21,578 nt of DNA, taken from Chryseosolibacter sp966080355. GTDB taxonomy: Bacteria; Bacteroidota; Bacteroidia; Cytophagales; Cyclobacteriaceae. The stretch lies in the NCBI GenBank assembly GCA_966080355.1, contig CBHROW010000043.1, forward strand, positions 1 through 21,578, given 5' to 3'. Shown in pieces: positions 8,048 through 14,219 of the stretch. Every line of letters starts with the position of its first letter. Position 1 is the stretch's first letter. A program made the position numbers and the translations under genes. Under the pieces are notes generated by a model. That model was not told where the DNA came from. It ran no database searches and worked only from the letters and a program-made list of their open reading frames with translations.

Positions 8048-9353
8048 TAACCACCTCCCGACCAATGCTGTAGTAGGTGAATCCTTGTTCCTTCATCACG
8101 TCAAGTTCGTAAACATTGCGCCCATCAAAAATGACTTTTGCTTTAACTACCGCAGTCAGTTTTTCAAAATCGGGTGTTCGGAACTCCGGCCACTCGGTAG
8201 CGATAAAAATTGCATCCGCATCAACAGCAGCATCGTAGGCGTTGTCAAAGTATTGAAGTTTTTCACCATACAATTGTCTGACATTGCCCATTGCCTCCGG
8301 ATCGTGGACCTTCACGGTTGCACCTGCTTTTAGGAATTCATCGATATTATAAAGCGCGGGAGCCTCGCGGATATCATCGGTGTGTGGTTTAAACGAAAGT
8401 CCCCAGACGGCAATGGTTTTACCTTTGAGATTTCCTTTGAAGTATTCTTTGACCTTCGAAACAAGTTTGATCTTCTGATCCATATTAACATCCATCACCG
8501 CCTTCAGCATCTTGAAGTCATATTTGGCATCTGAAGCTGATTTTGCCAGCGCTTGTACGTCTTTCGGAAAACAGCTTCCGCCATAACCGATGCCGGGAAA
8601 CAGAAATCTTTTTCCTATTCGGCTGTCGGTACCAATTCCTTTGCGAATGGCGTCAACATCAGCGCCCACCAGCTCGCACAGGTTGGCAATCTCATTCATG
8701 AAAGTGATCTTCGCAGCGAGAAACGAGTTGGCAGCGTACTTGGTGAGTTCGGCAGATTTCTCATCCATAAATACGAGGGGATTGCCCTGACGGACAAAAG
8801 GGGCATATAGTGTTTCCATGATTTTGCGGGCACGTGAACTTGTAGTTCCAATCACAACGCGCTCCGGCTTCATGAAATCTTCAACAGCCACGCCTTCCCG
8901 AAGAAACTCCGGATTTGACACTACGTCAAATTCAGCTTTCGCCTTTGCAGCGATGCGTTTGTGCACTTTCTCCGCGGTTCCAACTGGTACTGTGCTCTTG
9001 TCGATTACCACCGTGTAGTCTTCGAGCAATGGCCCGAGGTCATCTGCAACTTTTAAAATGTATTTCAGGTCGGCCGATCCATCCTCGCCCGGAGGTGTGG
9101 GCAGGGCAAGAAAAATGACTTTAGCATCTTTGATTCCTTCCGCCAGATTGGTTGTAAAGAAAAGTCTATCCTGCTTGATGTTCCGATCGAAAAGCTGTTC
9201 GAGCCCGGGCTCATAAATTGTGATCGTTCCACTTTTCAGTTTCTTGACCTTATTCTCATCGATATCAATACAAGTGACCGTGTTTCCGGTCTCAGCAAAG
9301 CAAGTTCCGGTTACCAGTCCAACGTAACCTGTGCCTACAACAGCAATTTTCAT
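8040..9353 (-). CDS. ugd: UDP-glucose 6-dehydrogenase
   Basis: It oxidises UDP-glucose twice with NAD+ to UDP-glucuronate. The 437 residues carry the N-terminal NAD-binding motif GTGYVG (7-12) with CIDID after the second strand, STVPVGT (120-126), SNPEFLREG (146-154), the central helix YAANSFLAAKITFMNEIANLCE, and the catalytic-cysteine motif GIGYGGSCFPKD (254-265, Cys261). The C-terminal UDP-binding domain shows WGLSFKPHTDDIREAPA and ATEWPEFR. All key residues are present. It is the first gene of the minus-strand ugd-uxs-rfbB-rfbA operon and is divergent from the acyl-CoA dehydrogenase across 178 bp. I found no consensus promoter for it, but an 8-bp hairpin (9397-9418) lies in its upstream region. 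Confidence 0.97.
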   Translation of the reverse strand: MKIAVVGTGYVGLVTGTCFAETGNTVTCIDIDENKVKKLKSGTITIYEPGLEQLFDRNIKQDRLFFTTNLAEGIKDAKVIFLALPTPPGEDGSADLKYILKVADDLGPLLEDYTVVIDKSTVPVGTAEKVHKRIAAKAKAEFDVVSNPEFLREGVAVEDFMKPERVVIGTTSSRARKIMETLYAPFVRQGNPLVFMDEKSAELTKYAANSFLAAKITFMNEIANLCELVGADVDAIRKGIGTDSRIGKRFLFPGIGYGGSCFPKDVQALAKSASDAKYDFKMLKAVMDVNMDQKIKLVSKVKEYFKGNLKGKTIAVWGLSFKPHTDDIREAPALYNIDEFLKAGATVKVHDPEAMGNVRQLYGEKLQYFDNAYDAAVDADAIFIATEWPEFRTPDFEKLTAVVKAKVIFDGRNVYELDVMKEQGFTYYSIGREVVNG

Positions 9354-9396
9354 GTGTGATTATTTAAATACTGCGCGAAAATAATGGTTAAACAGA

Positions 9397-9418
9397 TCGG
9401 ACGGAGGCACCCGTCCGA
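9397..9418. repeat. Inverted repeat upstream of ugd
   Basis: TCGGACGG (9397-9404) and CCGTCCGA (9411-9418) form a perfect 8-bp GC-rich stem with a 6-nt loop, 44 bp upstream of the ugd start in the divergent ugd / acyl-CoA dehydrogenase region. Neither side has a T tract, so it is not a normal terminator. It may be a leader hairpin or a protein-binding dyad; no regulator is identifiable. Confidence 0.55.
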
Positions 9419-9474
9419 AATAACCAGCTTTAAAAAACTATACCCGACAAAATAAGATCACATACTAACATTCG

Positions 9475-9506
9475 TTTGGCAACCTCAGGTCACATCGCTA
9501 TATTTG
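9475..9506 (+). promoter_or_regulatory. Bacteroidota consensus promoter for the acyl-CoA dehydrogenase
   Basis: TTTG (9475-9478), a 20-nt spacer, then TATATTTG (9499-9506): a full match to TTTG-N19-21-TAnnTTTG. Transcription should begin near 9513, leaving a leader of about 20 nt before the ATG at 9532. Confidence 0.75.
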
Positions 9507-9531
9507 CAACCCCAATCTTTTACTCCTTTTT

Positions 9532-10701
9532 ATGCAAACAATCACACAAAATTTACCCGAGATAGGTTTTGAAGAGACTGAAAATCAGAAAATGATCGCC
9601 CAGATGGTTAGAGATTTTGGCGCGAGAGAGATCAAACCGAAAATGATGGACTGGGATGAAAGCCAGGAGTTTCCGGTGCCATTATTTCGAAAGATGGGCG
9701 AGCTCGGCTTAATGGGTGTGCTTGTTCCACAGGAATATGGTGGCGCAGGCTTCGGATATCTGGAATACATTACGGCCATCAGCGAAATTTCAAAGATCGA
9801 TGGATCGATAGGGCTTTCTGTGGCGGCACACAATTCTCTATGCACCAATCACCTGTTGATGTTTGGAAATGAAAGTCAGAAGAGCGCATACCTGCCGAAG
9901 CTGGCAACTGGCGAGTGGATTGGAGCCTGGGGGCTGACAGAGCCAAATACCGGCTCTGATGCCGGAAATATGCGCACGGTTGCGGTCAAGGACGGTGATC
10001 ATTTCGTGATCAATGGTGCAAAAAATTTCATCACGCATGGAAAATCGGGAAACTTGGCTGTGGTCATTGTGCGCACTGGTGAAGTTGGTGACTCGCACGG
10101 TATGACGGCTTTCGTAATTGAAAAAGGAACGAAGGGTTTTACCTCTGGCAAAAAGGAGAACAAGCTGGGCATGCGTGCCTCAGAAACTGCTGAACTGATT
10201 TTCACGGATTGCAGAGTTCACAAATCGCAAATGCTGGGCAAGGAGGGCGATGGTTTCATCCAGGCGATGAAGGTGCTGGATGGCGGAAGAATTTCTATCG
10301 CTGCGCTAAGTTTGGGGATTGCCATGGGCGCGTATGAGTCAGCCTTGCAATACTCGAAAGAGCGTCACCAGTTCAATAAGCCAATTGCAACGTTTCAAGG
10401 TATCTCTTTCAAGCTTGCAGACATGGCGACAAAGATCGAAGCAGCAAAACTTCTCACCTTCAGAGCGGGCGACCTGAAAAACCGTGGAAAAAATGTGACG
10501 CGCGAATCGGCCATGGCCAAACTATATGCTTCTGAAGTAGCGGTAGACGTGGCCAACGAAGGCGTCCAAATATTTGGTGGATATGGATATACCAAGGATT
10601 TTCCGGCAGAAAAATATTATAGAGACGCCAAACTTTGCACGATAGGCGAAGGAACGTCAGAAATTCAAAAGCTGGTAATTTCAAAATCGATTTTAAAGTA
10701 G
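9532..10701 (+). CDS. Acyl-CoA dehydrogenase (FAD-dependent)
   Basis: It introduces the alpha,beta double bond of an acyl-CoA, passing electrons through FAD to electron-transfer flavoprotein; the pathway is fatty-acid or branched-chain amino-acid breakdown. The 389 residues match the short/medium-chain family length. Visible motifs are the N-terminal helical domain with VPQEYGGAGFGYLEY, the beta-domain signature GAWGLTEPNTGSDAG, the FAD-binding FITHGKSG stretch, LGMRASET, and the C-terminal RHQFNKPIATFQGISFKLADM and QIFGGYGYTKDFPAEKYYRDA. The catalytic base is the Glu of IGEGTSEIQ (about residue 373), in the usual position of short- and medium-chain enzymes. Substrate chain length cannot be read from sequence alone. 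It has its own promoter, and rpsU follows 51 nt later with another. Confidence 0.95.
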   Translation: MQTITQNLPEIGFEETENQKMIAQMVRDFGAREIKPKMMDWDESQEFPVPLFRKMGELGLMGVLVPQEYGGAGFGYLEYITAISEISKIDGSIGLSVAAHNSLCTNHLLMFGNESQKSAYLPKLATGEWIGAWGLTEPNTGSDAGNMRTVAVKDGDHFVINGAKNFITHGKSGNLAVVIVRTGEVGDSHGMTAFVIEKGTKGFTSGKKENKLGMRASETAELIFTDCRVHKSQMLGKEGDGFIQAMKVLDGGRISIAALSLGIAMGAYESALQYSKERHQFNKPIATFQGISFKLADMATKIEAAKLLTFRAGDLKNRGKNVTRESAMAKLYASEVAVDVANEGVQIFGGYGYTKDFPAEKYYRDAKLCTIGEGTSEIQKLVISKSILK

Positions 10702-10702
10702 T

Positions 10703-10734
10703 TTTGCCTTTGTTAACCTTTTTTGCTAGATTTG
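10703..10734 (+). promoter_or_regulatory. Bacteroidota consensus promoter for rpsU
   Basis: TTTG (10703-10706), a 20-nt spacer and TAGATTTG (10727-10734) match the consensus exactly. The -33 box starts two bases after the stop codon of the acyl-CoA dehydrogenase. The predicted start near 10741 leaves a leader of only about 12 nt before the rpsU ATG. Confidence 0.75.
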
Positions 10735-10752
10735 CAGCCCTAAAAGAAAATT

Positions 10753-10947
10753 ATGATCATCGTTAACGTAAAAGAGAACGAATCAATCGACAAGGCTCTG
10801 AAGCGCTTTAAGAAGAAGTTCGAAAAGACCGGTGTATTGAAAGAATTGCGCGCCAGAACATCATTCGAAAAGCCTTCTGTGAGACGCAGAAACGAAATTA
10901 TTCGGGCCGCTTACCGCGAGCAGCAAAGAATCCAGGAGAATCCATAA
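10753..10947 (+). CDS. rpsU: 30S ribosomal protein bS21
   Basis: bS21 binds the 30S platform near the 3' end of 16S rRNA. The 64 residues begin MIIVNVKENESIDKALKRFK and show the basic helical middle (KKFEKTGVLKELRAR) and the RRRNEI segment of the family. A tyrosine stands at position 54 (AAYREQQ). In the Flavobacterium johnsoniae ribosome structure, bS21 with bS18 and bS6 hides the anti-Shine-Dalgarno sequence, and as I recall a tyrosine at this place of bS21 makes contact. The start is preceded by TAAAAGAAAATT, with no Shine-Dalgarno sequence. The gene has its own promoter and a strong terminator, so it is probably a monocistronic unit. Confidence 0.97.
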   Translation: MIIVNVKENESIDKALKRFKKKFEKTGVLKELRARTSFEKPSVRRRNEIIRAAYREQQRIQENP

Positions 10948-11015
10948 AATCTGACACTTTCGTGATGTAAGTGGGGAAAAGATTTTTTTCCACATTCTAT
11001 CACCATTCTATCCAC

Positions 11016-11056
11016 AATATCCCCTTTGGTTATTTACTGAAGGGGATATTTTTTTT
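11016..11056 (+). terminator. Strong intrinsic terminator after rpsU
   Basis: Perfect 11-bp arms AATATCCCCTT (11016-11026) and AAGGGGATATT (11040-11050) with a 13-nt loop, running into T8 (11049-11056). A weaker hairpin with G-U pairs (10971-10993, GTGG...CCAC) lies between it and the rpsU stop. Confidence 0.85.
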
Positions 11057-11530
11057 ACATTGCTTTACTCGTTGGTCTGAGCTGAGGCATGGTAAGATCC
11101 CACCCTAAATACGTTTTCTTCCAGAACATACTGAACCCCGATCAGGCGCCTGATCTTGAAGTTGCCCGAGTGTTGTACGCCCAGCCCTCAAAAAACACGA
11201 ATCAGAAAACATCAAGTCTGTTTGCAAGAAATGAGTCAACGTTTCATGCAAATGTGATCGATGCCCGGCCTGAGGTCCAACTGAGGAAAAAAACTCACAT
11301 CTCGGTAATAAATCGAAACATTCATCTTCCGATGGCTGCTTTCACATTTTTATCATCAAAGTTGTGCGATCATTCCAACCTGAATCCTGGTTCCTTCCGT
11401 TATATAAATATGTAAACCCTGTGTTAAGCCTATGACAAATTAAGAGCTTAGAGAGCGCACTCCAGTGCAGACTTCCGGAAGTCGTAAATCATCCGATCAA
11501 GAATGTTCAACACTAAATTTTTTCAACATT
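11057..11530. other. Non-coding gap between rpsU and hpf
   Basis: About 470 bp with no recognisable gene. The longest plus-strand frame (11089-11415, 108 codons) has no familiar motif, and the minus-strand frames are short and full of stops. It contains a perfect 16-bp palindrome GATCAGGCGCCTGATC (11140-11155), and next to hpf a GCACT-CC-AGTGC dyad (11457-11468) and a 14-bp palindrome GACTTCCGGAAGTC (11470-11483). No consensus promoter for hpf is visible; a TAAATTTT at 11514-11521 would start transcription at the ATG itself. In many Bacteroidota a tyrosine recombinase gene occupies this place; no trace of it was recognised. Confidence 0.6.
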
Positions 11531-11833
11531 ATGAAGCTCCAAGTACATTCCATTCACTTTGACGCAGATCGTAAGCTGGTAGATTTTATTCAGAAGAAGA
11601 TCAATAAGCTCGAGACATTTTACGACCGGCTGGTGGACGGTGAAGTTTTTCTTCGACTCAACAATGAAGGAATTGAAAACAAGACGGTTGAGATCAAATT
11701 GAATGTGCCTGGTATGCAGCTATTCGCCATAGAAAAAGCGCGCTCTTTTGAAGCCGCTACCGATCAGGCCGCCACCGCCTTGAGAATGCAGCTGAAAAAA
11801 TTCAAGACGAAGATCCGTAATGGACGGGTATAA
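11531..11833 (+). CDS. hpf: Ribosome hibernation-promoting factor, short form
   Basis: HPF/RaiA-family proteins bind the decoding channel of idle ribosomes and promote hibernation in stationary phase. I chose the ATG at 11531 (100 residues, MKLQVHSIHFDADRKLVDFI) over a GTG 66 nt upstream that would add an unrelated tail and cross the palindromes. The beta-alpha-beta-beta-beta-alpha order of the S30AE fold can be followed: strand 1, helix with KLVDFIQKKINKLETFYD, strands with GEVFLRLNNE and KTVEIKLNVPG, then the helix FEAATDQAATALRMQLKKFKTKI. The C-terminal dimerisation domain of long HPF is absent, so this is the short form. It is followed by a bidirectional terminator shared with metK. Confidence 0.93.
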   Translation: MKLQVHSIHFDADRKLVDFIQKKINKLETFYDRLVDGEVFLRLNNEGIENKTVEIKLNVPGMQLFAIEKARSFEAATDQAATALRMQLKKFKTKIRNGRV

Positions 11834-11835
11834 AA

Positions 11836-11862
11836 AAAAGGGCTCCTATCCGGAGCCCTTTT
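11836..11862. terminator. Bidirectional terminator between hpf and metK
   Basis: Perfect 11-bp arms AAAAGGGCTCC (11836-11846) and GGAGCCCTTTT (11852-11862) with a 5-nt loop. It ends in TTTTACTTTA on the plus strand (for hpf) and in eight T on the minus strand (for metK), between two convergent genes only 52 bp apart. Confidence 0.9.
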
Positions 11863-11885
11863 ACTTTAGTTTAATTCTAAAATTT

Positions 11886-13142
11886 TTAATTCAATCCGAA
11901 TGACTTTTTTACCTGATCAACGTGATCCAGCTTTTCCCATGGGAACAACTCCACCTTGATCTTCTTCTCAGACTTCTTTCCTTTATTGAAGACCTTCTCT
12001 ACCACTTTGGATTCGCGGCCCATGTGACCGTATGCTGCCGTTTCAGAATAGATTGGCGTTCTAAGATTGAAGCGCTGTTCAATGAAGTATGGACGCATGT
12101 CGAAGATCTTTTCAACTTTACGCGCAATCTCGCCATCGTTTAATTTCACTTTCGATGTTCCAAAGGTATTCACGTAAAGTCCCACAGGTTTTGCAACTCC
12201 GATGGCATAGGCGACTTGCACCAGCACCTCATCGCACAAACCTGCTGCAACCAGATTTTTGGCGATGTGACGGGTTGCATAAGCTGCGGAACGATCAACT
12301 TTTGACGGATCTTTACCCGAGAATGCTCCACCACCGTGAGCACCTTTTCCACCATACGTGTCAACAATGATCTTTCGACCTGTGAGTCCAGTATCACCGT
12401 GCGGGCCACCGATCACGAATTTACCGGTAGGGTTGATATGATATTTGATGTCACCACCGAATAAGCCTTGAACGCGCTTGGGCAAACGTTTCTTTACACG
12501 CGGCATTACGATGTTGATGATGTCTTCTTTGATCTGCTTGAGCATCGTGGCGTCTTTGCCAAAATCATCGTGCTGTGTTGATACAACAATCGTGTCTATA
12601 CGAACGGGTTTGTTGTCATCACTGTATTCGATCGTAACTTGCGATTTTGCATCCGGCCTGAGATATGTCATGACCTTGCCTTCTCTGCGAATTTGCGATA
12701 GCTCGCGGAGCAAAGAGTGCGCAAGCTCGAGGGGAAGAGGCATGTAGTTATCGGTTTCGTTGGTCGCGTAGCCAAACATCATACCCTGATCGCCCGCACC
12801 CTGATCTTCTTTTTTCCTACGCTCAACACCTTGATTGATATCGGAAGATTGTTCGTGGATTGCCGAAAGGATACCGCACGAATTTGCTTCGAACATATAT
12901 TCGCTTTTCGTATATCCGATCTTTTTGATCACTTCACGGGCGATGTCCTGAACATCCAGGTAAGCTTCTGATTTTACTTCGCCAGCGAGAACAACCTGGC
13001 CGGTAGTCACGAGTGTCTCACAAGCTACTTTCGAATTGGGATCGTATGCGAGGAAATAATCGATGAGCGCGTCCGAAATCTGATCTGCTACTTTGTCAGG
13101 ATGGCCTTCGGAAACTGATTCCGAAGTAAAAAGATATGGCAT
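11886..13142 (-). CDS. metK: S-adenosylmethionine synthetase
   Basis: MetK makes S-adenosylmethionine from methionine and ATP. The 418 residues begin MPYLFTSESVSEGHPDKVAD, with the ATP/metal motif GHPDK (13-17), the signature GAGDQGMMFGYA (115-126), KFVIGGPHGDTGLTGRK, and the second signature GGGAFSGKDPSKVDRSAAY (270-288). It is slightly longer than the roughly 385-residue E. coli enzyme, as in other Bacteroidota. The leader is only about 20 nt, leaving no room for a SAM riboswitch. Its promoter lies just before it, so it can be expressed apart from the upstream methyltransferase gene, which uses its product as cofactor. Confidence 0.98.
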   Translation of the reverse strand: MPYLFTSESVSEGHPDKVADQISDALIDYFLAYDPNSKVACETLVTTGQVVLAGEVKSEAYLDVQDIAREVIKKIGYTKSEYMFEANSCGILSAIHEQSSDINQGVERRKKEDQGAGDQGMMFGYATNETDNYMPLPLELAHSLLRELSQIRREGKVMTYLRPDAKSQVTIEYSDDNKPVRIDTIVVSTQHDDFGKDATMLKQIKEDIINIVMPRVKKRLPKRVQGLFGGDIKYHINPTGKFVIGGPHGDTGLTGRKIIVDTYGGKGAHGGGAFSGKDPSKVDRSAAYATRHIAKNLVAAGLCDEVLVQVAYAIGVAKPVGLYVNTFGTSKVKLNDGEIARKVEKIFDMRPYFIEQRFNLRTPIYSETAAYGHMGRESKVVEKVFNKGKKSEKKIKVELFPWEKLDHVDQVKKSFGLN

Positions 13143-13170
13143 AGTGCGTTATGGATTTTTATTAAGGGGG

Positions 13171-13201
13171 CAAATTTAGCGTAATTGTGATGATTGCGAA
13201 A
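13171..13201 (-). promoter_or_regulatory. Promoter of metK
   Basis: On the minus strand TTTC (complement of 13198-13201), a 19-nt spacer, then TAAATTTG (complement of 13171-13178). The -7 box is perfect and the -33 box has one mismatch to TTTG. Transcription would start near 13164, about 22 nt before the ATG. Confidence 0.6.
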
Positions 13202-13212
13202 ACTTTGGAGTT

Positions 13213-13926
13213 TCAGGCCAGAAATAAAAAAATAGCTGGTTTTTTCGGCCATTCAATGGATTGTGCTTTCCAGTAAGCAACCGGAGCAGTTTTAACGAGC
13301 TCGTTCTCACCAGTGAGATCAAGGGCTACACACAATGTTGTTCGCGGATCAAGAATCCTGCAAAGCGCTTTGAAAAAGTTGTTGTTTCGATAGGGCGTTT
13401 CTATGAAAAGCTGGGTTTGTTTTTTTGCTCGCGATTCGCGCTCAAGCAACTTCAATTCCTTCTCGAGTTCCTTTCCATCGATAGGAAGATATCCATGAAA
13501 GGCAAAACGCTGTCCATTCAAACCGGAGCTCATTAACGCCAATAATAAAGAAGAGGGTCCGACTAGCGGCACTACTGTGACGTTGTGTTCATGGGCATAA
13601 CGCACTGCGATCGATCCCGGATCGGCTACGCCTGGGCAGCCCGATTCTGAAATGATTCCCATGGAGTGTCCTTCTTCGATGGGCTTCATCAACTCGTCAA
13701 GATTTTCATCTGACGTGTCCTTATCCAAAACCGAAAAGTGCAAATCCTCAATTCGATCAAATATTTTCAATGAACTCAAGTAACGCCTGGCTGTTCGGAT
13801 GTCTTCCGCAAGAAAATAGCGGAGGTTTGCCGCTATGGAACGAATCGATGGCGGTAAGACCCCGGCCTCCGTATGCTCAGCGATCACGTTGGGAATCAAA
13901 AACAGCTTACCTTTGTCTTTAGCCAT
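13213..13926 (-). CDS. SAM-dependent methyltransferase, RsmI / tetrapyrrole methylase family
   Basis: The 237 residues show the fold of the tetrapyrrole (corrin/porphyrin) methylase family and resemble RsmI, which 2'-O-methylates C1402 of 16S rRNA: AEDIRTARRYL (40-50, compare AEDTRHT in RsmI), SESGCPGVADPG (93-104, compare SDAGTPLISDPG), GPSSLLLAL (123-131), the SGLNGQRFAFHGYLP stretch (134-148) and ETPYRNN. It lacks the usual N-terminal TPIGNLxD motif of true RsmI (here IPNVIAEHT), so it looks like the divergent RsmI paralogue common in Bacteroidota, with unknown substrate. It lies upstream of metK and is divergent from the DUF2905 gene, whose ATG is only 9 nt from its own. Confidence 0.85.
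   Translation of the reverse strand: MAKDKGKLFLIPNVIAEHTEAGVLPPSIRSIAANLRYFLAEDIRTARRYLSSLKIFDRIEDLHFSVLDKDTSDENLDELMKPIEEGHSMGIISESGCPGVADPGSIAVRYAHEHNVTVVPLVGPSSLLLALMSSGLNGQRFAFHGYLPIDGKELEKELKLLERESRAKKQTQLFIETPYRNNNFFKALCRILDPRTTLCVALDLTGENELVKTAPVAYWKAQSIEWPKKPAIFLFLA
13908..13915 (+). promoter_or_regulatory. Possible -7 box for the DUF2905 gene
   Basis: TACCTTTG matches TAnnTTTG and lies 20 nt before the ATG at 13936, inside the first codons of the divergent methyltransferase gene. No TTTG stands at the right distance upstream, so this is a half-supported promoter. Confidence 0.3.
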
Positions 13927-13935
13927 AAAACCAAT

Positions 13936-14148
13936 ATGGGCAAATTTCTGATAATCGCTGGAGCAATTCTACTGCTCACCGGAATTGTGATCGAACTGAC
14001 ACCGAATATCCCTTGGTTAGGCAAGCTGCCAGGCGATATCCGCGTTCAGCGAGGGAACGCAACATTCTATTTTCCGATAATGACCTCGATCCTTGTCAGT
14101 ATCGTTCTTTCATTGCTTCTGTTTTTTATCAATCGCTGGAAGAATTGA
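13936..14148 (+). CDS. DUF2905 small membrane protein
   Basis: A 70-residue integral membrane protein with two transmembrane helices: FLIIAGAILLLTGIVIEL (about 4-21) and PIMTSILVSIVLSLLLFFI (about 47-65), joined by the conserved loop PWLGKLPGDIRVQRGNATFYF. The GxLPGDIxxxRGNxxFYFP signature is diagnostic of DUF2905, widespread in bacteria and of unknown function. I chose the ATG at 13936 because the frame upstream lies within the divergent methyltransferase gene and would add 21 non-family residues. The next gene on the same strand, the 1600-residue protein, starts about 70 nt later and may be co-transcribed. Confidence 0.9.
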   Translation: MGKFLIIAGAILLLTGIVIELTPNIPWLGKLPGDIRVQRGNATFYFPIMTSILVSIVLSLLLFFINRWKN

Positions 14149-14219
14149 ATACTTCCGGAATCATCGCAGCGTTTCATTCGCGATAGCATATTTCCCTATA
14201 ATTTGCGAATTTCAAGGTT

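Noticed and set aside
11089..11415. Plus-strand frame of 108 codons between rpsU and hpf
   Set aside because: No recognisable motif, no promoter or plausible ribosome-binding context, and composition like random translation. It may be a remnant but cannot be supported as a gene.
11465..11530. Upstream GTG start for hpf
   Set aside because: It would add 22 residues unlike any HPF and run through the palindromic region; the ATG at 11531 starts exactly at the first family strand.
13143..13212. SAM riboswitch upstream of metK
   Set aside because: The predicted leader is only about 22 nt and the whole gap is 70 bp, with no conserved riboswitch core seen.
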